Positions 9,083 through 15,281 of a stretch of DNA of 15,652 nt are shown here, in pieces. The position numbers and the translations under genes are program-made. Below the pieces are notes generated by a model. The model was given only the letters and a program-made list of their open reading frames with translations. It did not search any database and was not told where the DNA came from. The stretch spans positions 1-15,652 of the forward strand of contig JBPEXY010000100.1 in the NCBI GenBank assembly GCA_052031065.1. The letters run 5' to 3'. Position 1 is the first letter of the stretch, and every line of letters begins with the position of its first letter. This DNA comes from JBPEXY01 sp052031065 (GTDB taxonomy: Bacteria; Pseudomonadota; Gammaproteobacteria; Immundisolibacterales; Immundisolibacteraceae).

Positions 9083-9090
9083 TTTTTTTT
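9083..9090 (+). terminator. T-tract after the ABC exporter, weak terminator candidate
   Basis: Eight consecutive T residues occur 15 bp after the exporter stop codon. The bases just before them (TGCGGCGCA) can form only a 4-bp stem with almost no loop. GCAAA/TTTGC around the tract gives another short stem. This is at best a weak intrinsic terminator. Confidence 0.25.
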
Positions 9091-9097
9091 GCAGTCG

Positions 9098-9125
9098 TTG
9101 CAGGTGACTCAAAGTGCGTTATCCT
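9098..9125 (+). promoter_or_regulatory. Candidate sigma-70 promoter for Anbu
   Basis: TTGCAG (9098-9103) and TATCCT (9120-9125) are separated by 16 bp and lie about 48 bp before the Anbu start codon. Both boxes are partial matches to the -35 and -10 consensus. If functional, Anbu is transcribed independently of the ABC exporter upstream. Confidence 0.35.
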
Positions 9126-9172
9126 TGACCGGTTAGTGACTCGATAACTCTCTGTAAACGACCCGAGGAAGT

Positions 9173-9964
9173 ATGACTTATTGCCTGGCCATAAAGGTGC
9201 AGCAGGGGCTGGTGTTCTGCTCTGATTCGCGCACCAACGCTGGACCCGATCAGGTCAATACCTACAGTAAAATGCACCGGTTTTCACTGCAGGAAGACCG
9301 GCAGATGGTGCTGCTCTCTGCGGGGAATCTGGCTACCAGCCAGGCGGTGGTCGCCCAGCTACACCGCGATCTCGATGATGCAGAGGCAGAGACTAACCTC
9401 AACACCACGCGCTATGTTTCCGACGCCGCCGATTACGTCGGGCGGCTAAGCCTGAATGAGCAGAACAAATACGCCAACGGCGGTCCCAATGCCGGCTTTA
9501 ATGCCGAAGCCACCTTTATTCTAGGTGGCCAGATCAGGGGCAGCGAACCGGAGCTGTACCTGATCTATCCGGAAGGCAACCACATTACCGTGTCTGAGCA
9601 GCACCCGTTTTTGCAGATTGGCGAGGCAAAATACGGCAAACCGATTCTGGACCGTATTGTGCGGCCCGATACGGACCACGAAACCGCGATGCGCTGTGCA
9701 CTGGTTTCTATCGATTCAACCATGCGCTCTAATGCGACCGTCGGGCCGCCGATTGAGTGCCTGTTCTATGCGGCAGACAGTTTTTCTGAGTTCAGCCGCT
9801 ACATCTCCCTGCCGGAGAATCATCCCTATCTGGTTCAATTGCGCGAGAGCTGGGATGAACGGATTCGTGAGGCGTTTCAGGGACTGCCTTCGCTCAGTTC
9901 GCTATTCGAAGACGAACAATTACCCGGTCTACAAATGCCAGCTTTTCAGCCACCCGCGCGTTAA
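9173..9964 (+). CDS. anbu: Anbu, proteasome-type threonine protease (ancestral beta subunit)
   Basis: Member of the Anbu family (also called BPH), related to HslV and proteasome beta subunits. Family members self-assemble into open or helical rings and are predicted Ntn hydrolases. The protein begins Met-Thr (MTYCLAIKV), so removal of Met exposes the catalytic Thr. Asp18 in CSDSRTNAG and Lys33 in TYSKMHRF sit where the family's catalytic Asp and Lys are expected, and there is no long propeptide. Further family features are LLSAGNLAT (98-106 region), FNAEATFILGGQ and PFLQIGEAKYGKPILDR. The 263-residue length is typical. GAGGAAG precedes the ATG at good spacing and supports the start. Its last 71 bp overlap the convergent metallopeptidase gene. 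The ATP-grasp and alpha-E genes typical of Anbu loci are in that facing operon. The in vivo substrate is unknown. Confidence 0.94.
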   Translation: MTYCLAIKVQQGLVFCSDSRTNAGPDQVNTYSKMHRFSLQEDRQMVLLSAGNLATSQAVVAQLHRDLDDAEAETNLNTTRYVSDAADYVGRLSLNEQNKYANGGPNAGFNAEATFILGGQIRGSEPELYLIYPEGNHITVSEQHPFLQIGEAKYGKPILDRIVRPDTDHETAMRCALVSIDSTMRSNATVGPPIECLFYAADSFSEFSRYISLPENHPYLVQLRESWDERIREAFQGLPSLSSLFEDEQLPGLQMPAFQPPAR

Positions 9965-10925
9965 TCACAAACGGGTAGGCGTCCCGATGGCCGACGGAGC
10001 GGTTTAGCTCGTTAAGGCCAAGGCTTAGCGGCCGCCAGGTTTCGATGCGCTCAGCAATCGACATCTGGTCCGGTTGTTCGTCGATGATTCCCAGGCCTGC
10101 GGCGGTTTCCAGCGCGTCATAAATATGCAGGTAATGGCCCCATGATTCGGCCCAGTCTTCAGCGGGGTGAGCGCTGGCGTACGAGCTGATGTAGTGATCC
10201 CGCCAATCCTGCGGAGGACCATCCCGGTAATAGCGCTCAAGCGCCTGTTGGTAGTCCTGATCAGGGTCGCCAAAAGTTCGTACAAAATCGGCGCGTGTAG
10301 TGGCATCGGGGTCAAGACGCGACCAGTAATAGTGGCCCGACTCGTGGCGCAGGTGACCAAGCACGGTTCGGTAGTTCTCGTTCATCTCCAGCATGGTGGT
10401 GATCCGCGCCACCTCGTCTGCCTCAAGGGCGTTGATGGTGATGATGCCACCGAGAAAGCCGGTAGTGACAAAGGTCTCCGCGTAGAGCGGCTGGTTGCGG
10501 CTGTCTTCAATAAAATCCAGCAGCAGGCCGCGCTCAGGGTCGGCCCAGCCGTTACTGAGCGGTATTTCCAGGCTCATCAGGGTGAACAGCAGTCGCTTTT
10601 TCGCCTCTTCCAGACGGCGCCAGCGGCGGTCATTGTGCGGCAATGCCTGATTGGGAACCGTACGGTTGAACTGACATCCCCAGCAGAGCGGGTGGGTATC
10701 TTCGAGCGGTATTAGCCAGTTGCAGACGTCAAAAACAGTGCCGTTTTCGCAAAGTTTGTACTGTTGCCCCGAACGCGTTGTGAACAGGTTTGGCTCCGTC
10801 GCTACCGGCGAAATCGCCAGCATGATCCTGCTGTCTGGGTCAAAACCGAGTCTGCTGCCGCAGCCTATGCAGTGGTTACTATCGAAAAAAATGGTTGCGC
10901 CGCACACGCAATAAAATTGCTTCAT
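9894..10925 (-). CDS. Putative zinc metallopeptidase with N-terminal zinc ribbon (Peptidase_Mx / DUF2248 type)
   Basis: Predicted cytoplasmic metallopeptidase of a family repeatedly found beside alpha-E and ATP-grasp genes. It has two cysteine clusters at the N-terminus: Cys6, Cys8, Cys19, Cys22 (a CxC...CxxC ribbon) and Cys59, Cys68, Cys81, Cys84. The catalytic motif is HESGHYYW (194-201, an HExxH site), followed by SYASAHPAEDWAESWGHYLH (248-267). By analogy a glutamate in EDWAE is the likely third metal ligand. The conserved end LNRSVG...KLAFVDRVI (306-336) is complete, so the gene is not truncated although it overlaps Anbu. The 343-residue length is normal for the family. Its ATG follows the alpha-E stop codon directly (TAG then ATG), implying termination-reinitiation. 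Peptidase activity is inferred from the motif; I know of no defined substrate. Confidence 0.88.
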   Translation of the reverse strand: MKQFYCVCGATIFFDSNHCIGCGSRLGFDPDSRIMLAISPVATEPNLFTTRSGQQYKLCENGTVFDVCNWLIPLEDTHPLCWGCQFNRTVPNQALPHNDRRWRRLEEAKKRLLFTLMSLEIPLSNGWADPERGLLLDFIEDSRNQPLYAETFVTTGFLGGIITINALEADEVARITTMLEMNENYRTVLGHLRHESGHYYWSRLDPDATTRADFVRTFGDPDQDYQQALERYYRDGPPQDWRDHYISSYASAHPAEDWAESWGHYLHIYDALETAAGLGIIDEQPDQMSIAERIETWRPLSLGLNELNRSVGHRDAYPFVINARVAEKLAFVDRVIVRLRIAN

Positions 10926-11858
10926 CTAGGCAGTCCGGCACCAGGTGTTCAAAATCCGGTTGCTCACCTCATCAAGCTGAATCTGAAATTCGTCGATAAA
11001 TCCGTGTACCTGCTCAAAACTCATCTGCTCGGCGCTGAACTCCTGAACCTCGACAATTAACTGGTTGATCCGGTGGGTAGTCGAGTGGTGATCTGGCAAG
11101 GCCAGCAGTTCCTCATGCATACCATTGAGACAGAACCGTACCGAGCGCGGCAGGGTCAGTTCGCGAAACACAAAATCGATCACATCATCAGCGTTTACCA
11201 GTGGACCGACATGCTGGCGATAGGCACCAATTGCGGAGAGCGATTTCAGCAGGTTACTCCAGAGCAGGGATTCGATGGTCGGGTCGGCGGTTTCACGGCC
11301 GAGTATCTGCGCCGCGCCGACATCGATCACCCGTGTGGCCATATCGGCCCGCTCCAGTAGCGACCCGAGTTTAATAAAACGGTAGGCGTGGTCCCTGGGC
11401 AGGGTACTGAGTACCAGCCCGTTAAACATCTGGCAGCCGGTGATGACCCGTTCCAGATACTCAAACCGGGTGCGTCGCCCGAGCGATTTTTCCGCCATCT
11501 CCTGCGAGTAGAGATAAAGTTCATTGATGTACTCCCACGCCTCTTCCGGCAGCACATCGCGGGTGGTGCGGATATTTTCGCGGACCGCAGAGATCGCATA
11601 GTGAATGCTCGACCCCTGATTGGGGTTGGCTATCAAAAACCTGAAAATACCGCGTTCATTAAACTTGCGGTGCAGCTCCAGATAGGCATCACCTGCATCG
11701 AGGGTGTTGATCAGAATCTCCCACCCCGGTTCGTTGCCTTTGGGAATATCCAGCACCAGGTGGTTGTAGGCCGCCGCTAGCCGGGCTACATCTTCCGCCC
11801 GCTCCAGGTAACGGGCCAGCCAGAACAGTCGTTCTGCGACTCTTGAGAGCATGGTCAT
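10926..11858 (-). CDS. Alpha-E domain protein (COG2307 type)
   Basis: All-helical protein of the alpha-E family, of unknown biochemical role, almost always encoded next to a circularly permuted ATP-grasp and often near Anbu or a transglutaminase-like protease. The N-terminus MLSRVAERLFWLARYLERAE (3-22) is the family hallmark. Other typical segments are TRDVLPEEAWEYINELYLY and GRETADPTIESLLWSNLLKS. The 310-residue length is standard. Its start overlaps the ATP-grasp stop by four bases (ATGA), and its stop abuts the metallopeptidase start, so the three are certainly one operon. Comparative studies have proposed that it assists a peptide-ligase reaction of the ATP-grasp enzyme; that is not demonstrable from this sequence. 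Confidence 0.93.
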   Translation of the reverse strand: MTMLSRVAERLFWLARYLERAEDVARLAAAYNHLVLDIPKGNEPGWEILINTLDAGDAYLELHRKFNERGIFRFLIANPNQGSSIHYAISAVRENIRTTRDVLPEEAWEYINELYLYSQEMAEKSLGRRTRFEYLERVITGCQMFNGLVLSTLPRDHAYRFIKLGSLLERADMATRVIDVGAAQILGRETADPTIESLLWSNLLKSLSAIGAYRQHVGPLVNADDVIDFVFRELTLPRSVRFCLNGMHEELLALPDHHSTTHRINQLIVEVQEFSAEQMSFEQVHGFIDEFQIQLDEVSNRILNTWCRTA

Positions 11859-13327
11859 GAGCGGGCCCGCCGTTTTTCCGATTCGTTCTGGGCAACAATC
11901 CAGGTGTCTTTGCTGCCACCCCCCTGCGACGAATTGACCACCAGTGACCCTTTTTTCATTGCCACCCGGGTCAGGCCGCCGGGGGTTACCCAGCTCTCAC
12001 GCCCCTGCAGAATAAAAGGCCGCAGATCAAGGTGGCGCGGTTCTACCCGGTTATCGATATAGGTCGGTGCGGTTGACAGCGCCAGGGTCGGCTGAGCAAT
12101 ATAGTTACGCGGGTTTTCTTCGATCAGGCGGGCAAACTTCGCGCGGGTCGCCGCAGAGGCATGCGGACCGATCATCAGCCCATAGCCGCCAGATTCATTG
12201 GCGGGTTTCACCACCAGTTTGTCGAGGTTGTTCAGCACATAGTCGCGCTCGCGCTCAATCATGCAGCGGTAGGTCGGCACATTGCGCGACAGTGGTTCTT
12301 CCTTCAGGTAATAGCGAATCATCTCCGGCACGTAGGAGTAGATCACCTTGTCATCGGCAACGCCGCTGCCGGGAGCATTGGCAATGGCGACATTACCGGC
12401 GCGCCATGCCGCCATCAGCCCCGGCACGCCCAGTTGCGAGTCGGCCCGAAACGCTTCCGGGTCGATAAACTCATCGTCAATTCTGCGGTAAATCACATCG
12501 ACTCGAACCGGCCCTTCAACGGTGCGCATATAGACCAGCTCATCCTCAACAAACAGGTCAGAACCCTCCACCAGTTGCGCGCCCATGCCCTGCGCCAGAA
12601 ACGCGTGTTCAAAATAGGCAGAGTTATAGATGCCCGGTGTTAACACCACGACAGTGGGCCGCTTCACCTGTCGCGGCGAAATCGACGCCAGAGTGGAGTA
12701 GAGACGGTTGGGGTAATCGTCCACCGGCAGAATGGAGTAGTTCTCAAACAGTTCCGGCAGTACCCGCTTGGTAATCTCGCGGTTCTCCAGCATATAGGCA
12801 ACGCCGGAAGGCACCCGCAGATTATCTTCCAGCACATAAAAGTGGCCGCTGCGGTCACGCACCAGGTCAGAACCGCAAATGTGCGCCCAGACACCAAACC
12901 GCGGCGAAAACCCGGCGCACTGCGGCTTGTAATTGCTGGACTCTAGCACAATCTCGGCAGGTACCACATCGTCAGCAAAAATGCGCTGGCGGTTATAGAC
13001 ATCATCAATAAACCGATTCAGAGCGCGACTGCGCTGCGCCAGGCCGGCGCTGACGAGACTCCACTGCTTTGATGAGATGATTCGCGGAATGGTGTCAAAA
13101 GGCCAGGCACGATCTATATTGCTGCCCTCGCTGTACACCGTGAACGAAATTCCCATTTCACGGATCACCAGTTCCGCCGCCGCACGGCGCGCCTCGATCT
13201 GTTCGTCGTCGAACTGCCGCAGCAGGTTGACCGCCCGGCGTGCGACGGTCCGCGGATGGCCGCTGTCGCCAATCAGTTCATCGTAAAGCCCGGTGGGGCG
13301 GTAATCGTCCCAGTGTGCACTGCTCAA
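11855..13327 (-). CDS. Circularly permuted ATP-grasp protein (COG2308 type)
   Basis: Predicted ATP-grasp ligase with circularly permuted fold, expected to form an amide or peptide bond through an acyl-phosphate. Family landmarks in order: YDELIGDSGHPR (15-26), VLEDNLRVPSGVAYML (165-180), DVIYRRIDDEFIDP (277-290), the nucleotide-binding LVVKPANESGGYGLMIG (371-387), HLDLRPF (432-438) and NSSQGGGSKDTW (465-476). All look intact over 490 residues. The start codon is TTG at 13325-13327, preceded by GAGAAG 7 nt upstream. No ATG lies nearby and the family's N-terminal motif begins at once, so TTG is the best choice. It is the first gene of the operon with alpha-E and the metallopeptidase, which it precedes with a 4-bp overlap. 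Integron cassettes lie upstream on the same strand. The substrate is unknown. Confidence 0.93.
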   Translation of the reverse strand: MSSAHWDDYRPTGLYDELIGDSGHPRTVARRAVNLLRQFDDEQIEARRAAAELVIREMGISFTVYSEGSNIDRAWPFDTIPRIISSKQWSLVSAGLAQRSRALNRFIDDVYNRQRIFADDVVPAEIVLESSNYKPQCAGFSPRFGVWAHICGSDLVRDRSGHFYVLEDNLRVPSGVAYMLENREITKRVLPELFENYSILPVDDYPNRLYSTLASISPRQVKRPTVVVLTPGIYNSAYFEHAFLAQGMGAQLVEGSDLFVEDELVYMRTVEGPVRVDVIYRRIDDEFIDPEAFRADSQLGVPGLMAAWRAGNVAIANAPGSGVADDKVIYSYVPEMIRYYLKEEPLSRNVPTYRCMIERERDYVLNNLDKLVVKPANESGGYGLMIGPHASAATRAKFARLIEENPRNYIAQPTLALSTAPTYIDNRVEPRHLDLRPFILQGRESWVTPGGLTRVAMKKGSLVVNSSQGGGSKDTWIVAQNESEKRRARS

Positions 13328-13693
13328 GATAGTCTTCTCGCGGTCTAGTCAGTCGCAAATCCCAGGGGGGCCAGTGCAGCGTTGCCAGGCAAGTGTATCA
13401 ACGAGTCTTGAGAACGACCACGTTATTCAGGGGAATGGAGGCTGGCGTAGTCAGCGCATGGGCGGGTTGGGTGATGCCACCACGTAGAAGTTACACACCG
13501 GTTAGGTATCGGGCCCCAACCAATCATATGTCCGCAATTCAAGACTTAAACCCGTCGTTTTTCGTTAAATTTTCTGGGTGTCCTGCAGTGCATGGGCTTG
13601 GTAGCGCGCAATATATCAGAAATGCTGGATTTCAAGACCTGATCGCGCTGGTTCAACTCTCTTTCAAACGGAGTGTTGGTAGTTCGCTTTGAA
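13328..13693. other. Upstream region of the ATP-grasp operon, with possible degraded cassette
   Basis: No confident gene. The left part must contain the promoter of the minus-strand ATP-grasp operon, but I see no good -10/-35 pair. A perfect palindrome TTGCCAGGCAA (13382-13392) lies 55 bp upstream of the TTG start and could be an operator. GTTAGGT at 13501-13507 matches the integron core-site consensus. On the minus strand its complement is one base different from the box expected for a cassette starting at 13699, so 13501-13693 may be the remnant of a further cassette. A 54-codon plus-strand frame (13529-13692) has no identifiable homology or Shine-Dalgarno and points the wrong way for a cassette gene. 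Confidence 0.4.
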
Positions 13694-13772
13694 AACTAAC
13701 GCTTAACTAATTGTTTCTCGGGTTATGCGCGTCCGGCGTGTGGAACACGCAAAGTTGATTTTTTTGTTATGT
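13694..13772 (-). repeat. attC recombination site 1 (79 bp)
   Basis: On the minus strand this runs from outer box ACATAAC (13772-13766) to core box GTTAGTT (13700-13694). TAAC/GTTA ends and a further AACT/AGTT pair bracket a central 6-bp hairpin GCGTGT/ACACGC (13731-13745 region). It begins 7 bp after the stop codon of the 89-residue cassette gene. This is the most degenerate of the three complete sites. Confidence 0.65.
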
Positions 13773-13778
13773 GCTGTG

Positions 13779-14048
13779 TCACCACAGTTGCTCGCTCCAA
13801 TTTCGCTCTTCTAATTTGCGATATTTGCCCTTTAACGTCCCTGCAGTAAAAACTAGCCATGACGGAATAAATACCAGCATGCAGAAGACCAGAAGGGTAA
13901 TACCGAAATTAGTTATAGGCTTAACGTGTAAACATGTCCCCGCAAATGCTATCGGGGCGGCAACTAGTAAAGCAACCACGCTAGAGAGGCTGGAGACTAC
14001 CCATGATTTTGGCTTTTCTTTCGGAATGAATGATTTGCTAGCTTTCAT
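13779..14048 (-). CDS. Small two-TM membrane protein, integron cassette gene
   Basis: An 89-residue protein with a basic N-terminus (KASKSFIPKEKPKS) and two predicted membrane helices, about 17-39 and 48-70, followed by a charged tail (KGKYRKLEERNWSEQ). I recognise no family. It fills the cassette: the ATG is only 13 nt after the cassette's first base and the TGA stop is 7 bp before attC site 1. This tight fit supports it as the real cassette gene. There is no clear Shine-Dalgarno in the short leader, so translation may be weak. The DNA is AT-richer than the chromosomal genes to the left. Function is unknown. Confidence 0.7.
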   Translation of the reverse strand: MKASKSFIPKEKPKSWVVSSLSSVVALLVAAPIAFAGTCLHVKPITNFGITLLVFCMLVFIPSWLVFTAGTLKGKYRKLEERNWSEQLW

Positions 14049-14055
14049 CGTTCAC

Positions 14056-14145
14056 ACATAACGCCCCGCTAAACGGCGAGCGTTAGCGAGTCTGGTGGAG
14101 GCCACGCTTTTTGTGGCCGGAACGAATTTGAGCGGTTTGTTAGCC
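14056..14145 (-). repeat. attC recombination site 2 (90 bp)
   Basis: On the minus strand the outer box is GGCTAAC (14145-14139) and the core box GTTATGT (14062-14056). Inner arms CCGCT...AAA (14066-14073) and TTTGAGCGG (14127-14135) pair with one unmatched G on the plus strand, the extrahelical base expected in the L box of a folded attC bottom strand. That offset indicates cassettes oriented on the minus strand. The centre holds the hairpin GGCCAC/GTGGCC (14100-14105 with 14113-14118). The 18-bp spacer GGCGAGCGTTAGCGAGTC is shared with site 3. Confidence 0.85.
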
Positions 14146-14152
14146 ATTGTGC

Positions 14153-14833
14153 TCACTCGGGCTCTGGCGCCTTTGCTCGCAACGATGCCAGGAAAACGGG
14201 AGGGAATGGTCTGGCGTTTAGGCTTTGTGCCTTTTTCACTTTATCCCAAGCCTCCTTGTAACTGCCTTGTTCATAGAGCGAATATGCCCAGCGGCGCCAC
14301 GAGTTTGGGTAGCTGGGATCTAGGGCGGTGCTTTCAGCGAATTTGTCGTTGGCTTTAGCATAGAAACTGACTTGCTCCTTGCCCTTATAGCTATACGCCG
14401 ACCCAAGATCAGTGAGCAGGGCTACTTTTTGATACTGATCATCAATCAGAACCTCAGCCTTCTCTAGGAACCCAATGGCATCATCGCCTTTACCCTGCTG
14501 CAGCAGGATGCGGCCGAACCCCCAGTAAGGTTGATAGTTATTAGGGTTGAGCAGCCACGACTGGTTGTAACGGCGCATGGCGTAGTCGAGATTACCCTCG
14601 CTCATGAACCGTTCACCTTGCGCATACCAGGCCTTACTTGCTTCTTCGCGCGAACCTAAGCCGGCAGCAGCTTTATTAATAAAGTCCTCATCAGCCTTTT
14701 TCAGGAAGTCGGGGCGCACGACCTCGGGCTGACCATACATGGGTATGTTATCGATTCGTGTGCCACCGCTGGAAACACAACCGGATAGGATGCTGACAGC
14801 AGCGATGCATATGAAGACTTTGGTCAATCGCAT
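14153..14833 (-). CDS. TPR-repeat lipoprotein, integron cassette gene
   Basis: A 226-residue predicted lipoprotein. The N-terminus MRLTKVFICIAAVSILSGC has a basic start, hydrophobic stretch and lipobox LSGC with Cys19 as the lipidation site. The residue after Cys is Val, compatible with outer-membrane sorting. Residues about 65-210 form roughly three to four tetratricopeptide units; recognisable helices include AWYAQGERFMSEGNLDYAMR, PYWGFGRILLQQGKGDDAI and SWRRWAYSLYEQGSYKEAW. TPR lipoproteins usually scaffold envelope complexes, but no partner can be named. GGAG lies 5 nt before the ATG, and the TGA stop is 7 bp before attC site 2. It is the largest cassette gene here. It resembles a chromosomal envelope gene captured as a cassette rather than a resistance or toxin gene. 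Confidence 0.85.
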   Translation of the reverse strand: MRLTKVFICIAAVSILSGCVSSGGTRIDNIPMYGQPEVVRPDFLKKADEDFINKAAAGLGSREEASKAWYAQGERFMSEGNLDYAMRRYNQSWLLNPNNYQPYWGFGRILLQQGKGDDAIGFLEKAEVLIDDQYQKVALLTDLGSAYSYKGKEQVSFYAKANDKFAESTALDPSYPNSWRRWAYSLYEQGSYKEAWDKVKKAQSLNARPFPPVFLASLRAKAPEPE

Positions 14834-14852
14834 TTGGTCTCCGAATTAGTAT

Positions 14853-14933
14853 GGCTAACGCCCACATAAAAGGCGAGCGTTAGCGAGTCCAGCCCACGCT
14901 TTTTGTGGGCGATTTTTAATGTGTTTGTTATGT
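14853..14933 (-). repeat. attC recombination site 3 (81 bp)
   Basis: On the minus strand the outer box is ACATAAC (14933-14927) and the core box GTTAGCC (14859-14853). Inner arms CACAT.AAAA (14862-14870) and TTTTAATGTG (14913-14922) pair with a single extra base on the 3' side of the plus strand, as in site 2. The central hairpin GCCCAC/GTGGGC flanks GCTTTTT. The segments GGCGAGCGTTAGCGAGTC (14872-14889) and CCACGCTTTTTGTGG (14894-14908) are identical to site 2. Confidence 0.85.
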
Positions 14934-14936
14934 GAT

Positions 14937-15266
14937 TTACAAGCTGTTAACTGCATTATTAATTAGCTCGTTTAACTTTTTTGCTTCTGTGACACTAAGT
15001 GTAATTGGAGTCATTTGGTAACTGCCAACTGACTTAGCTACTAGCTCTAAACCTACTGCTCTTTCTGGTGGTTTATCTAACTCATGACCTCTTAGTGATA
15101 AGTTCATCAATTTGGGACCGCTTCCAGAAACTTCGCCAACGGTATTTTTAATGCCTGCACCAAACATAGCTGCTTTAAAGCCTCCATGTTTGAGTATTTT
15201 AAATATGAATGACCCTATTACCAAAGCAAAGATAGCGAAAATTATGTATTCGAATTTAAATTCCAT
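14937..15266 (-). CDS. Small membrane-anchored protein, integron cassette gene
   Basis: A 109-residue protein with one N-terminal membrane helix (about 7-24, IIFAIFALVIGSFIFKIL), a short Gly-rich stretch (about 28-50) and a soluble C-terminal part. The tail contains PITLSVTEAKKLNELINNAV (87-106), which looks like a strand plus helix. I recognise no family. AGGAG lies 6 nt before the ATG, and the leader is only about 20 nt from the cassette's first base. The TAA stop is 3 bp before attC site 3, so the gene fills its cassette. The coding DNA is markedly AT-rich compared with the ATP-grasp operon, consistent with separate ancestry. Function is unknown. Confidence 0.75.
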   Translation of the reverse strand: MEFKFEYIIFAIFALVIGSFIFKILKHGGFKAAMFGAGIKNTVGEVSGSGPKLMNLSLRGHELDKPPERAVGLELVAKSVGSYQMTPITLSVTEAKKLNELINNAVNSL

Positions 15267-15281
15267 TCTTTCTCCTAAAGC

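Noticed and set aside
13393..13692. 99-codon plus-strand frame left of attC site 1
   Set aside because: It opposes the cassette direction, has no Shine-Dalgarno or recognisable homology, and crosses the putative core box at 13501.
14056..14933. Repeated palindromes as CRISPR, REP elements or terminators
   Set aside because: Only two copies share spacer sequence, spacing is gene-length, and the box complementarity fits attC sites much better.
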